Shown piece after piece: positions 45,301 through 60,000 of a stretch of 64,000 bases of DNA. The translations under genes were made by a program, and so were the position numbers. The stretch is from the NCBI GenBank assembly GCA_030141605.1, contig JAQGDQ010000173.1, forward strand, positions 97,001 through 161,000, given 5' to 3'. The notes under the pieces were generated by a model. It was not told the origin of the DNA, ran no database searches, and was given only the letters and a program-made list of their open reading frames with translations. The stretch's first letter is position 1, and each line of letters opens with the position of its first letter. This DNA is from Tubiluchus corallicola (Eukaryota; Priapulida; Priapulimorpha; Priapulimorphida; Tubiluchidae).

Positions 45301-48300
45301 GAATGCGTGGAGAAGACTCATTCACCCCGCATAGGGAAAAGCTGGGAAGAAGAAGAATCTTTTATTGTATTCAATAGTATTCTTTCATATTACAAAACAG
45401 AAGTTTTAGATAGATGCAAAATTCTGACATGGAAATGTACATTCTCTAAAAAAAAGAAGTACCCTTTTTGGATAATAGTTGATTAGAGTATGTAACTGAA
45501 AGTTGAGATGATATTTCTTATTTCGTGAAAAGTGGCTAACAACTTTAAGAATCGTGGACTAGAAATCAAAAATAAGTTACTAATTGACTATTATAAACTA
45601 TTCTTCGCATTGTGTGACAAAATCTGCATTTTGCAGCATCAATTAGTAGTGGAGGCCATAGCCATTTTACATAAATTAATCATGATTAACTCCTTCAGGA
45701 CCGCACCATTCAAAATAGGTCTTATAAGGTCTATGACTTTTCTGATACTGTATGAGCACAGACATAACTAAATGATTACAAATTAAGTACTGTTCTGTTC
45801 AGGAGAATCTCGGCTGTACAATTATTCTATTTGTTTAAACACCTATAAGTGATTTTGGTGGATAAAATTAAGAAAAGCACGCCATTTTCACGCACTCCGA
45901 CTTAGCCTATTGAGTAGGTTAGTCTGGTATACACTTGCGTGATCGTGCACCATGTACATAACTGGCTGCTGTGCAGAGTTCCAGGAAAAACTAAATGATC
46001 AGCCTAGAAGAAATAAAGGTCGCTTCATCTATTAATAGGAATTTTCCTTAAAAATAGAGTAGACTTGAGGTCAAAGTGTATCAGAGTGTTGTGTCTGGAT
46101 AGTTCAAATTTTCTGCATTAACCCGATTTCACACAAGTGATACTGTACATTATTACTGTGCAAACACTGCAGTTACTGAAAGCTTTTTTTCAATTTTTAG
46201 TCAAAGATCGATTTTTAATTTGTCTAAGGTAAGCAAATGCATTTCATGTATAATTTTGCATGAAAATTCATTGTATAAAGAGTAGAAACCTACAAGAATT
46301 ATCAAATATAACATAATCGCTGCTTAATGAGAGCAGTTTTTCATGAAGCCATGCAAAATGCAGCAAACGCTTACAATCCTGAAGGAGTTAAATTGCTAAG
46401 GAGATTACCTACTGTAAACACTATGTATATTTTACAATTAGAAAGTAAAATGGAACTAGCACACAGAGAAGTCCTAAAATCTGTGACGTTGTCATGCCAT
46501 AGTCCCTGATTAAAAATTTCAGCAGGACTCATTTAAGCTGAGCTCACCTGAGATAGATTACTGCTTAATTAAGGTAAAACTGCTTAAAATCAGCAGGTGC
46601 AATTTTCGATCGCGTATTTCTAAGAATTTGGATGAAGAATTCGTTTTGGAGTCTCTGGAGGTGCCTTAGCAGACCTACAAAACTTCGACGCCAAGAAAAT
46701 GATGCTGCATTTTAACTTAAAATAACGCTACCCTTGATATTATTACCAAAAATATCTTTGTTAATTATTTTTCACCAGATCTGGTTAAGAGAATAAATTA
46801 ATACTCGGCCTTGAAAGGAATTCTCTAACAAATTTATTAACCCTTTCATACCCGTTGTATCCCGTGGGATACGAGAATATTTTCTGCCTCCAGATATAAT
46901 AAAATTTTAAAACTAATAGACTAAAAATAGACTAAAAACGGTGATAAAATGATAAACTAGAAAATCTACATAGCATAAAAAACTGCAAGGTACAGTACTT
47001 TAGAGACGACATTGTACAGATCAGCATAGCATGCATACTAAATGTCTTAAATACTTTAAAAAATTATCAGCAGTTGCAAAATGAAGCACATTTTATGCTT
47101 CCACTGAATCCCAATGTATCCCGTGGGATACAGGCTATATTTAGCACGCGGGCACAGGTAGAAATAAAATAATTATGTGTAAACAAGATGGACATACTGA
47201 ACAAAAGTACTAAATCGAAAAAAAATTTTCTTACAAAAATAATTAGGCACTGAAAGGGTTAAACTAGCGTTTCTCTAAGAAACAGTTTATTATTCTGTGT
47301 GAAATAATTTATTATTCTGTGTGTTAAAATAAAAAAACACCGTTTGTACAATATTAAATTACCGGATAGTAATCGGGATCATCACTACACATTTGCAAAA
47401 ACCGTTCTGGCCGGGCACTCGAATGTTCAGGTCCCATGCCTTCGTATCCGTGTGGCAACAGCAGCACAAGACCATTTTGCCGCATCCATTTAGCTTGACC
47501 GCTGGACAGAAATTGGTCAATGATGCACTGAGCTGTGTTAGAAAAGTCACCAAATTGTGCCTCCCAGAGGACTAGAGCATCAGGATTGGTGATTGAGTAT
47601 CCTAACTCAAAACCTGCAGGCAAGATACACAATTAAAGAAATTACACATTTTATTTTGAAAGGCGAAATTAAATCACGTACTTAGCGTAATTTTTACAAC
47701 ACGGAATGACACCTGACAAGAACTATATTAGACATGTTTTAAACAAATTCTGAAATGAATGAATGAATGAGTGAGTGAGTGAACAGACAAGTGAACGAAC
47801 CTAAAAACGCATGAGTGAGCGAATAGATAAATGATCGAACGAATGAATAAACGAAAATGCAGACTTAGAATTAGAACGAATAACTGTACGAGTAAAAAAA
47901 TAAACGAATGCATGAAGGATTGATTTGCTTAGCCAGTTGGTTGAATGAATAAATAAACGAACGAACGAATGATTAAATAAATAAACGGATGGACGAATAA
48001 ACGAATGATTAAATGACTGAAAAAGCGAACGAAAAAAGTAAGTTACTAATCGAAATGGATTAACGAATGAATGAATAAATGAAAGAATAAACTAGCAATC
48101 AAGTGTTCGAACGGACAAAAAAACGAACAAGATTCAGCAAATGAATAAAAACTTTATGCGGTTTCAGAACTTTTGAATAAAGATGTGCTACAGAGTTGCA
48201 AAACGAGCGAACTGTATAATTTGTCAAATTTTAATGACCTAGGGTGCCAAGTTTTTTGTTCTGCACCAAAATAGGCCCGATTCTTAATCAAATTGTATGT

Positions 48301-51300
48301 TTGTTGAAATCTCGTACCAATGCACCACAAAAGACAGATAAGGCACGTGGCATGTTAACTGATACTTGTTGAAATCTCGTACCAATGTATCACAAAAGAC
48401 AGATAAGGCACGTGGCATGTTAACTGATACTTGTTGAAATTTTGTACCAATGTATCACAAAAGACAGATAAGGCACGTGGCATGTTAACTGATACTTGTT
48501 GAAATCTTGTACCAATGCACCACAAAAGACAGATAAGGCACGTGGCATGTTAACTGATACTTGTTGAAATCTCGTACCAATGTACCACAAAAGACAGATA
48601 AGGCACATGGCCTATTAACTGATACTTGTTGAAATCTCGTACCAATGTACCACAAAAGACAGATAAGGCACGTGGCATGTTAACTGATACTTGTTGAAAT
48701 CTCGTACCAATGCACCACAAAAGACAGATAAGGCACGTGGCATGTTAACTGATACTTGTTGAAATCTCGTACCAATGTATCACAAAAGACAGATAAGGCA
48801 CGTGGCATGTTAACTGATACTTGTTGAAATTTTGTACCAATGTATCACAAAAGACAGATAAGGCACGCGGCATGTTAACTGATACTTGTTGAAATCTTGT
48901 ACCAATGCACCACAAAAGACAGATAAGGCACGTGGCATGTTAACTGATACTTGTTGAAATCTTGTACCAATGCACCACAAAAGACAGATAAGGCACATGG
49001 CATGTTAACTGATACTTGTTGAAATCTCGTACCAATGCATCACAAAAGACAGATAAGGCACATGGCATGTTAACTGATACTTGTTGAAATCTCGTACCAA
49101 TGCATCACAAAAGACAGATAAGGCACGTGGCATGTTAACTGATACTTGTTGAAATTTTGTACCAATGTATCACAAAAGACAGATAAGGCACGTGGCATGT
49201 TAACTGATACTTGTTGAAATCTTGTACCAATGCACCACAAAAGACAGATAAGGCACGTGGCATGTTAACTGATACTTGTTGAAATCTCGTACCAATGCAC
49301 CACAAAAGACAGATAAGGCACGTGGCATGTTAACTGATACTTGTTGAAATCTCGTACCAATGCACCACAAAAGACAGATAAGGCACATGGCATGTTAACT
49401 GATACTTGTTGAAATCTCGTACCAATGCACCACAAAAGACAGATAAGGCACATGGCATGTTAACTGATACTTGTTGAAATCTCGTACCAATGCACCACAA
49501 AAGACAGATAAGGCACATGGCATGTTAACTGATACTTGTTGAAATCTTGTACCAATGCACCACAAAAGACAGATAAGGCACGTGGCATGTTAACTGATAC
49601 TTATTGAAATCTCGTACCAATGCGCCACAAAAGACAGATAAGGCACGTGGCATGTTAACTGATACAAATTTTTTAAAAGCCTGTATGTTTGCACAGCGAA
49701 AGATAGAGAATATGCTTCAAATTTATGCTACCTGGCAAGAAAAATCAAAGTTAAAGAGTTTGATTAAAAACGTGAAGGAGAACATGAAAAACTAACGGAT
49801 ATTAAAGTTTACCTAAAACTCCGAATTCGGAAAGACTGCTGTTATGAATGCTGTAAGGAGCTTGAGTACTTGACAGGTTAGCCAAAGGATTATATAGTTT
49901 TTTGTCAACTTCTTGATCGTGCAGAACATGATGACGATGGCTGGAAGAAAAAATCAGTGAATAAATTAATAGCTGGCATTGAAAAAGTGGATGAAAGTTT
50001 TGATCCGTGTGTAGAATTAAAAAGCAGATTTTCTGGATGAAGAAATAATTGATTATGAAGCTGTGGATAATTATGTTTTGCATAATTCTTCGTTTTCGTC
50101 GTGATGTCCATTGCGTCTCTGTTCCTTTTTTCCTTGCGACTGTACCTTCTTTTAAGCGTGACATGTTTTCGTGTCAGTAAATATATATATATATATATAT
50201 ATATATAAGAAAACACAAAAATCAGCATTTAGTAATTTTATGTGATTTTTTTTAACCTTTTTAGTCTTTCACCTGATGATGAATCACAGTGATGGTTTGA
50301 AATGTGTTTGCTTTTCCTTTAATTGTGAAATTTTTCAATCATCAATTGTACCGATTCTTTAAATTTGCAGAATTAATAAACTTTATTTAGAAAAACCAAA
50401 AAAGAAGAATAATTAATGCAGGGCTTCTTAACGCACGGACACACGGAGCAGATGCCTAGGGCTGTTTATGTCGCGACTTGCTATTGATAAATAAATACTG
50501 TTGGTGTCAAGCAATTCAATCTAGCATTCTATAATTATTTGTTTTCTTTTCGTATTTTTACAAACAGGCATTTCCTGAAAGTGTTTAAAACGAAGCTAGC
50601 CTTAGTCATGTGACCTAAGCTTTAGTAGTATACGCCACCTATCAATCACACTTGTTTTTACACGTAGTTACATTTTCTGTTGCCGCTATGCTAATCATGC
50701 CGGTTGGTGATACTTGCATTGCTTTGTCTATTTTGTTACAATCTAACAGACACTAGAGGTATCTTCAAGCCAAAGTTGTCACCAGTCAATGTAAGTCACC
50801 ATCTACTTTAATAATTAGTTAATAGTTTAAATTGGTTAGAATTGCTTCAAATGTCTAGAATCAGGAAGTAACAATTTGTGTTTCAATCTTCTTAAATCTA
50901 ACTTTTCATTTTGTCTAAAATAGTAATAACCTTTAGCACGTTCTTAAGCACTTTTTGTGAGCTGTTATTTTAATAAATTGCAGGTCTATCTCGCAGTTCA
51001 ATACTGATTTTTGCCATTTCTTTGCCTGGACTGGGCGCATCCACAAATACTATATGGTACTAAACTATAAATATTTGTTATTAAATTACAATTTTTCTTG
51101 AACATTTGATTAATAATAGTTTGTAGTAATTTCATACTGTGCCGTCTGTATGATTTACCAATTGAATATCTTTCATATTTTGAAATTTTTGTATTTTCCA
51201 AGGCTCATGTTCTATAGTTCAAAAGTTTATTGATTAATATACTTCAAACGTTTATTGATTTATTTGATTAATCCTTGCTGTACAGCATGTTTTTAATGTT

Positions 51301-54300
51301 TAAACACTGGTTTTGTTGGAAAGTATCAATACAATAAATATATATCTTATTGACCATTTATATTTTTATTCCTGTGAGTGGTTGTGGAGGTACGGGGCCC
51401 CAGTGCACTGCTTTGCCCGTTAACATGGCCCTGAATTAATCAAATGTTTGCTGACTGGGAAATGCGCTCCTTTACTGTAGAAACACAAGAAACGCATTGC
51501 ACAAAAACAGATGCTGTACCTCTCAGTTCAGATGTGTTAGTTTTTGACGAACTAAAAACGTTCGACAGCACAGCAATAAATTTGAAATTTAAATTTTTTA
51601 TCTTAAAACTTGCCTAAGTTTTAGTACAAACATTGAATATCTTACAGTAGCACTGTACTTCAATTTTCGCTTTCGCAAACACGAGCAACACGGTCATGGA
51701 ATATTTTTGCTGTTGAAAATTATGTTAGTTTGTGATGTCATCACTAGTTGGGCTCACACGCCATTAATGGAGTTTCTAATCTAATTTAATTATCAGAAAC
51801 GCTTTTGCAGTATCAATTGTGTTAAAATGCATACTTTTTATCTAATTTGAAAATGGGGAAGTATATGAAAAATCATCCTATCTTCCTTTAACTCAAACCT
51901 GGACCAAATTAATTTATCTTTTACTATAACAATATTGCCCAACAGACCTGAATGTGCCTCTCTCAACATCCTGGCCACTCAGACGTACATGAATGCCCTC
52001 TAGTAGTAAAGAGCCAAAAGCAAATGCTTCTCCCAGAGCCCAATCTGCAACACGGTTCTGTATCATCTTCTGTCGGTCTTTTAATGTCCTCTGCAGAGCT
52101 AATATAAAAAATAATATAATATATAATATATCACTACAAACAATGAAGTTAATGCGGTTAGCGTAAAATGGAACACTGCTTATAGAAAAATATTCGATTT
52201 TAGACAAAATGAAAGCGTCAAATTGTAGCAAATGAACTGCCAAGAACTTTATTATCTTAATCAGAAAGTCCTCGCTTACCGACTCCCCATTTAGTGATGT
52301 CTCGTTTTAACGACGCGGAACGTCTGACACCTTTTTTTCACTTAAAGACGCATTTTAACAAAGAATTTTTTTTACTTTCCTCAAAGCCAATTTTTATTTT
52401 ATCATCACCTTTTTTTACCTAATTTGATACATTAAAACAGTACATATTGCATTATTCTAAACTTATTATTATTATTAGTGTAAAAATATGCTAGTAACAT
52501 AAGCGCAGCAATTATTATCTACGTACATACGTTTTGGCTACCCAAATGGCCACTAAATGTCAGCCGTTTGTATCATTCCAGACCGGGAAGGAATGCTGCT
52601 TGCAACCTGTTGCTATAGCAACCAGATTAAGTATGTAGATAAAATTCCCAAGGTCGCCCTAGGGCCTGGCTTTGACTCTACTGCAGTCTTTATTATTCAA
52701 CAGTTGCCTAGTCTTAAGTGACGACAAAACGGTTAGTTAGGTAGGTAAGATATATAGGTGGTTTCAAGAAAACAGAAAAAAAATATTTAGTAGAAGCATG
52801 GGTGAAACTCATCAAACATTTGGCCTTCCATAGGTTTTACACGTCAAGTGTAGACACAGGAAAGTTCAAATGTGACTTAGGTAAGTCAAATGTAGACATA
52901 GGAATTTCGAATGTGTTTTGGTAACTCAAATGTGACTTAGGTAAGTCAAATGTAGATGCATTACTTTGAATAAATAGGTAATTAGCTCATTTAAGTGCAA
53001 ATTACAAAAAGATAAACCAAAGATAGTCGTCACCTCTTTCAGAACTTTGAAAAATGTGTTGTTTATCTCTTGCCAAAGAACAGTGAATCACTAATTAGCT
53101 TTTTAAGTAATGCATTAGCACTGCATTAATGAATTAGTTTGTCTCAAAAAACATTTTTTATTTTAAGAATGTATTGTTTTCTCTAACAGTTACAATGGTA
53201 TGTAAAGTTTACAGAATATTAGTGAACCTATAACGTTGTTATTTTAACTTACGAGCAATTATTAAATTGAAATTAAAGAAGATTAAATTTTAACATCCTT
53301 AAATTTTACCACCTATCCACATTTGAGATACCAATGTCACATTTGACGTGACATGTGTCTACATTTGACTTACCAAAAACGCTTAAGATTTGTTGAAAAC
53401 CATTGTTAACACATTTGAACTACGTAAGTCTACATTTGAGTTACCAAGACACATTTGAATTACCTAAGTCTACATTTGAGTTACCAAGACACATTTAAAT
53501 TACCTAAATCTACATTTGAGTTGACGCAGGTCTATATTTGACATGTAAAACCTACATGAAGCAAATAGTGGTGGTAAAGTACACTAGTTTCTTACCACGA
53601 TGAACATTAAAATCTTCTGGATAAGAACTGAACTTCTGGCCAATGTCTCTGAGGATGTCTTCCCGGACTCCACTTTTGGGTAACTTGAGTGGGTCTTTGC
53701 CGGCAAAGAAACCTGGAAAAAACGAATAAACAAATAGAACTACACCAACTGAAACCACCAACACAACACCAATAGAACTTCCTTTGATTCAACAAGTCTT
53801 TAGGAAATCTAGTGTTTCTGTAAATAGCAAAACACGCATTATAAAACTAGTAAAGTAAAAGTAGATGCCTGAACATTACAGTTTCAGGGAGACATCCGGT
53901 TTCACAAACAAAACAGTCACTTAATTTAGAAGGCATTCCCTATTTTTTCTGCAAAATGATGAAAGTAGATGAAAGATTAGCAAACCAAGAAAAAGCTGGT
54001 TTTAACTTTTAAATGTATCCACAATTTCTGGCTCAGAAGAATTCTGGCAGTGATACACGGCTAAATGAGACAGCAGAGAGTCTTTTAAGAACAACTATAA
54101 TAAACAAACTAAACTGGAGCACAAACACTGCATCTAAACCAACTGTCTCAGGGATGAGAATGATAAATTGCAAAAAACTCTGAAACAGGCCGGGGGTTTT
54201 GGGGCCGCCTAGGCCCCCAATGGGGTTGAGGGGCAAAGTCCCCATGGGGGTTCAAGGGGGCAAAGGCCCCTTGGAGCCAGCAACAAATTGCAATTTTGTG

Positions 54301-56961
54301 ACTGTAGAGAACCTCTAAATGGACTTAAAATATCAGTTACCTTGTTTCATGCATAATTTAAAATACCCAACTATCAAGGATACATGATACCTAATTGTCT
54401 CAAAAACGCCTAAGTACTGGCCGCTCCTATGCAAAATTATATAAAAACTGTCTGCAATTGACTCAAATAACTCCGCACAATTGATTCTATATTTTTATAC
54501 ATAGAGATATACACGTGGTTACACTGATGTACGTGATGTAAACAAAGTGACGGCCTGCCACCTAGCGGTCAGCTTGTAAAATAATGTACTGGGTCCGTAA
54601 AAATTTTCTCAACGAGTTTACAAAAATGGCACTACTGGTCTTCCAAAAACTCAGAATTCTGCGTATCCGCGGAAAATTCTCATCCCTGCTGTCCTTAGCA
54701 CTTACCATACCAAGGTGAATCCAGCCACATAGCGTTTGTTACGTGCGTTTTACCCTTTTCTCCGTAAGCTTCTTGCAGAATCTTCTGGTACTTATCTTTC
54801 TCCGCCTAAAATAAAACACTTTGTGAATAAAGTCATAAACCATCGCAAAATGCTTGAATTTTTTTACCCTTACAAAGAAAAAGTGCATCTTAAGTAGTAA
54901 GAAATTCAATATTACAATACCTGTTAATTTGCAACCTTAGGTATAAAATTCTTTTGTTTTGGTAACTTAGAAGCCTACTATTTTAGTCACTGTAAGGTTT
55001 TTAAAAGTATCTAAAAATGTGCATGAAAAATTGCTAATAACTACTAAAATACTATTACTTAGAGACTACGGCCAAATCACGTTGAAAACACCGGTTCTCG
55101 TTTGATCACTGAGGTTAAGCAACATAGAGCCTGGTTACTACTTGGATGGGTGACCGCCTAGGAATACCAAGTGCTGTAGGCTTGCGGGATGCCCACACTG
55201 TATCTCGACACTAGGAGGAGGAGCTGCACAAGCAGCCAACGGCTAGAGAGCGGAGGAGATCAAGTGACCCAAAGGCCATGTGTAGAGGAGTAAACCTTCC
55301 AAATCAGGAGTGGAGCCCCGAAGGCGGACCAGTGCACCATGCTCACTGACTCCGGCAGCTCCTGCAGCCAACCTGGTGCCAAACGTATCGCTCCGCTTTC
55401 CTTTGGACTACACCAGGGAGGAAGAGAGGGGGTTCCTGTTGTCTGGGCAACTCAGGATCTCCATACACCTTACCCAGGCATGCGCCCTGGAGACGTTCAA
55501 GGATCGGACTGCTCAGCCACAGTCGACGCTGCAGCTCCATCAATGTGATCAATAACTGACTCTCTTGGCACATACTCCATTGCCTTCCGAGACAGAAGGA
55601 CGCCAACCAACCAACTACTAATTACTACCTAGTTCTTCCAGTATATACTACTCAACAATTTGACACTGCTTAAAGAGAATATCCTGCTCTGCACTGTACT
55701 TGGCTTATTTCTAAAAGCTGAAAACGAAATCTTTTTACAGAAAAATAGTGCAGTTATAGTTGTTTGTTTTTAACAGGAAATGAAAAAGCTATTTTTCTAT
55801 TTAAAATTCTTATTTTCCTAGTTATTATTATATGAATGCCTATAAATTTAAAACACAAAATATGCCTATTAAACAACAATAAATTGAAAATAAACAATAA
55901 CTTTAGGCCTTGAAAACAAAATGCATTCTATTTTGGCAATAATTACTTATGCAAAAACCACGAACTACTATATATTATGTACAGTACAAAATATATTTGT
56001 GAAATATGGTTGGCATCCTTCTGTCTTGGAAGACAATGGAGTGTGTGCCAAGAGAGTCAGTTATTGATCACATTGATGGAGCTGCAGCGTCGACTGTGGC
56101 TGAGCAGTCCAATCCCTGAACGTCTCCAGGGCGCACGCCTGGGCAAGGTGTAGGGAGATCCTGAGTTGCCCAGATAACAGGAACCCCCTCTTTTCCTTGT
56201 TGGTGTAGTCCACAGGAAAGTGGAGCGATACGTTTGGCACCAGGTTGGCTGCAGGAGCTGCCGGAGTCAGTGAGCATGCTGAACTGGTCCGCCTTCGGGG
56301 CTCCACTCCTGGACCTCCTCATCCCTCTAGCCGTTGGCTGCTTGTGCAGCTCCTCCGCCTAGTGTCGAGATACAGTGTGGGCATCCCGCAAGCCTACAAC
56401 ACCTGGCATTCCTAGGCGGTCACCCATCCAAGTACTAAGCAGGCTCTACGTTGCTTAACTTCGGTGATCAGACCAGAACTGGTGTTTTCAACGTGATTTG
56501 GCCGTAGTCATTTGTGAAATATGTAACTCTTAAAAGTAACATTTACAAAAATGGTGGTTAGATCGATATTAGAAAAAATCCACTGCATTCAGTACCTCAA
56601 TCTCGTTTTCCGTAACACTGCCTTCTTTCATTAATTGTTGACTATATTTCTCAAGAACTGTAGGTATTCCCTCTATTCTCTTGTACATCAGTGGCTGCGT
56701 AAATTTTGGTTCGTCTACTTCGTTGTGCCCATAGCGCCTGTAGGATACCTGCAAAATGTTTAATAAATGGAAAACAAAAATGACAGTCTAACCTTCTAAA
56801 CAATCATGCTAACCAATATAATTTTTGCAAATTTTTTCCCTTCCAAATTAGGCTCAAAAAAATTGTTAAGAAAGTGTCATTGTTGTACAACTATTTAGAA
56901 ATGTAACAAGTATATTTATACATCTTATATAGCTTAATACTTCACAGTTCATATGTTATAC

Positions 56962-57004
<43 letters not shown>

Positions 57005-57005
57005 T

Positions 57006-57097
<92 letters not shown>

Positions 57098-60000
57098 TCG
57101 ATCACCTTTTTTACAAGAAAAACACAGAGCATGAAACGATAATATGATACAAAGTGACAAGATTATTAAATGAATAAATTATCTGAGTTAATGATGATCA
57201 AGTGATTGGTGAAAGGGTGGCGAAAAACTAAAAGTTACCAAAGTCAACCACCCTGTAAGTAATGTTACTATTAGTAATTAATTATATGTGCAATTATCTT
57301 GATGAAGATTTCAGGATAAAGTGTGATAAATGGAGCATAAAGTTTACATATGGAGCCTAACCAAGTTGCTTAAGTAAGTAAAGGAATGGTGAGTGAACCA
57401 AGATAAAACTATTGAGATTTAGGTTTAAATTTGAACATACATATCAAGGACATAAAGACATAATAAATACATATAATATATAAACATATACATATAAATA
57501 CATATATTTATATATATATAGTATACAATAGATATACAGTTTAAACTCAAATGTAATTGAATGACTCAAAGTTTGAAAAATTTAAATAAAAACATGCTAT
57601 AAAAACAGGGATGAGAATGACAAATTGCAAAAAATTCTGTAACAGGCCAGGGGTTTTGGGACCACCTAGGCTCCCAATGGGGTTGAAATTGCAATTTTGT
57701 GACCATAGAGAGCCTCTAAGTGGACTTAAAGTATCAATTACCTTGTTTCATGCATAATTTACAATACCCAACTATCAAGGATACATGATACCTAATTGTC
57801 TCAAAAACGCCTAAGTACTGACCTCTCCTATGCAAAAGTATATAAAAACTGTCTGCAATTGACTCAAATAACTCCGCACAATTGATTCTATATTTTTATA
57901 CATAGAGATATACATGTGGTTACACTGATGTACATGATGTAAACAAAGTGACAGCCTGCCAACTAGCGGTCAGCTTGTGAAATAATGTACTGGGTCCGTA
58001 AAAACTTTCTCAACGAATTTACAAAAATGGCACTACTGGTCTTCCAAAAACTCGGAATTCCACGTATTCGCTTAAAATTCTCATCCCTGTAAAAATGTAA
58101 ATCAAAATAAGAAATTTATTAAATATAATAAAAAAGATAGCACAAATGTACCAGATCTATAACCACGTCCCTGCCAAATGTTTGTCTCCACTCAGCAGCT
58201 ACTTTACAAACGTACATCACTGCTTCCGGATCATCAGCATTAACGTGAAATATGGGAGCGTTGACAACTCTTGCTACGTCCGTGCAGTATGGAGACGAAC
58301 GGGAGTGACGGGGGTCAGTGGTGAAACCAACCTACAAAACAGAAACGGTCAGTGAGTAGGACTAATAGGACCCATATGAAAACCACATAAATAATTATGA
58401 AAAAATCATGCCTCTACAGAACATAAAAGTTACAGGAATAATTTAGCTATAATGTTAGAATTATGCTTCGATTAAATTAGTCCAGAATGCGAAGCACTAG
58501 GTTAATTGCACATAAGCAAAGTGCCTGTATGTACGCACAAATGAATGCACGCACTTACACAAGTTTACTTTAGTTGCATGTAAAACACGTATTAACTAGA
58601 TGAATATTAGGTGAACATTATAAGGTTATAGCAAAAAAAAATGTATCAGCTTAGTAAATATTAGTTGAAAATTTTGTAAGGTTATGGAATGAAACTGTAA
58701 TAACTAGGTGAATAGTGAATAAACATTTGCAAGGCTGTAGCAAAAAATAAAAATATGGTACTTACACTATATAAAAGTTAACAAACCAATCTTCATTATT
58801 TATATTTACGTACAGGACTGAACTAGTTAGCTGTTGGGTTACCATAATGAACAAGACCGATACCTGATTGTTTACTACGATGTGAACAGTTCCGTTTGTA
58901 GAATAAGAAGGTAGATCAGATAAGTGAAATGTTTCGTAAACAATTCCCTGTCCACTAAATGCAGCATCGCCATGTAGCAGTATACTCATCACCTGTAACA
59001 AATGATTTTATCACATTTTGTGCTACTTTGTTAAGCATTTGTCTTATTAACTAGAAAGCAAGGGGTTGATTATTATTAAACTGACTTGCAAGAAAAAACA
59101 TAACTGTACAGAAAAAACAGTTTACCGGCTGAACAAAAGTAACAAACTGGAAAAGCACTACCCCATATTGACTACATGTTTTTCCACGTAGTTTTCTCGG
59201 TATGTTTCTTAAAATGCGCCGCACAAGCACAACATCAAACTCCAGTGCATTAATCCTTTCATACCTGTTGTATCCCGTGGGATACGAGAATATTTTCTGC
59301 CTTTAAAATTAATAAAATTTTAAAACTGAAGTTATTTGATCTGTTAATAGTTATTTTGATTTAAGCCAATAACAATAGACTAAAAATGGTGATAAAATGG
59401 CAAACTAGAAAATCTACATAGCATAAAAAACTGCGCAAGGTACAGTAGTTTAGAGACGACTTTGTACAGATCAGCATAGCATGCATACTAAATGTCTTAA
59501 ATACTTTAAAAATTATCAGCAGTTGCAAAATGAAGCACATTTTATGCTTCCATTGAATCCCAATGTATCCCGTGGGATACAGGCTATATTTAGCACGGTA
59601 GAAAAAAATTATTATGTGTAAACAAGATGGACATACTGAACAAAAGTACCAAGCTAAATTTTTTTTCTTATTAAAAAAATAATTTGGGACTGAAAGGGTT
59701 AAGAAAGCCATAGGAACTGTTTTATAGGTCAAGCTAGAACTGATAAAAAACTTCAAAAGGACTATAGAAATTCAAAAACCAGTTTTTTCAAACAAACTAT
59801 GAATTAAATTACTTGTTTTCCTTCTTTGTCTCCACGATAGAATTGTTCGGCATAGGTTTTACCCTGTACGACCGGATTCACAGCTTCCAAATGAGACGGA
59901 TTGGCTACGATTGCCATGTGAATGTTTTTGTTAGTTGCATGATTGAGCTGGACGGTTGAGCAACCAAGATGATACTTGACATCTCCAGAACCCTGTGAAA

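Larger units (their letters stand above)
47363..52098 (-). other. OGDH: OGDH second transketolase-like domain (three exons)
   Basis: Exons 51948-52098, 49813-49940 and 47363-47613 encode [39 protein letters not shown] and the [10 protein letters not shown] block, ending with [20 protein letters not shown]. This pyrimidine-binding half contains the conserved SGQD and HRHH motifs. The intron between the last two exons carries the 65-bp array at 48301-49665. Confidence 0.92.

Noticed and set aside
48420-49518. Five near-identical 62-residue minus-strand frames
   Set aside because: Product of the 65-bp array: three 65-bp units read through all three frames, not a gene family.
56962-57097. Array of GTAAGT splice donors
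   Set aside because: It is a simple (GTAA)n microsatellite, and the surrounding gene is on the opposite strand, so the donors would not be in its RNA.
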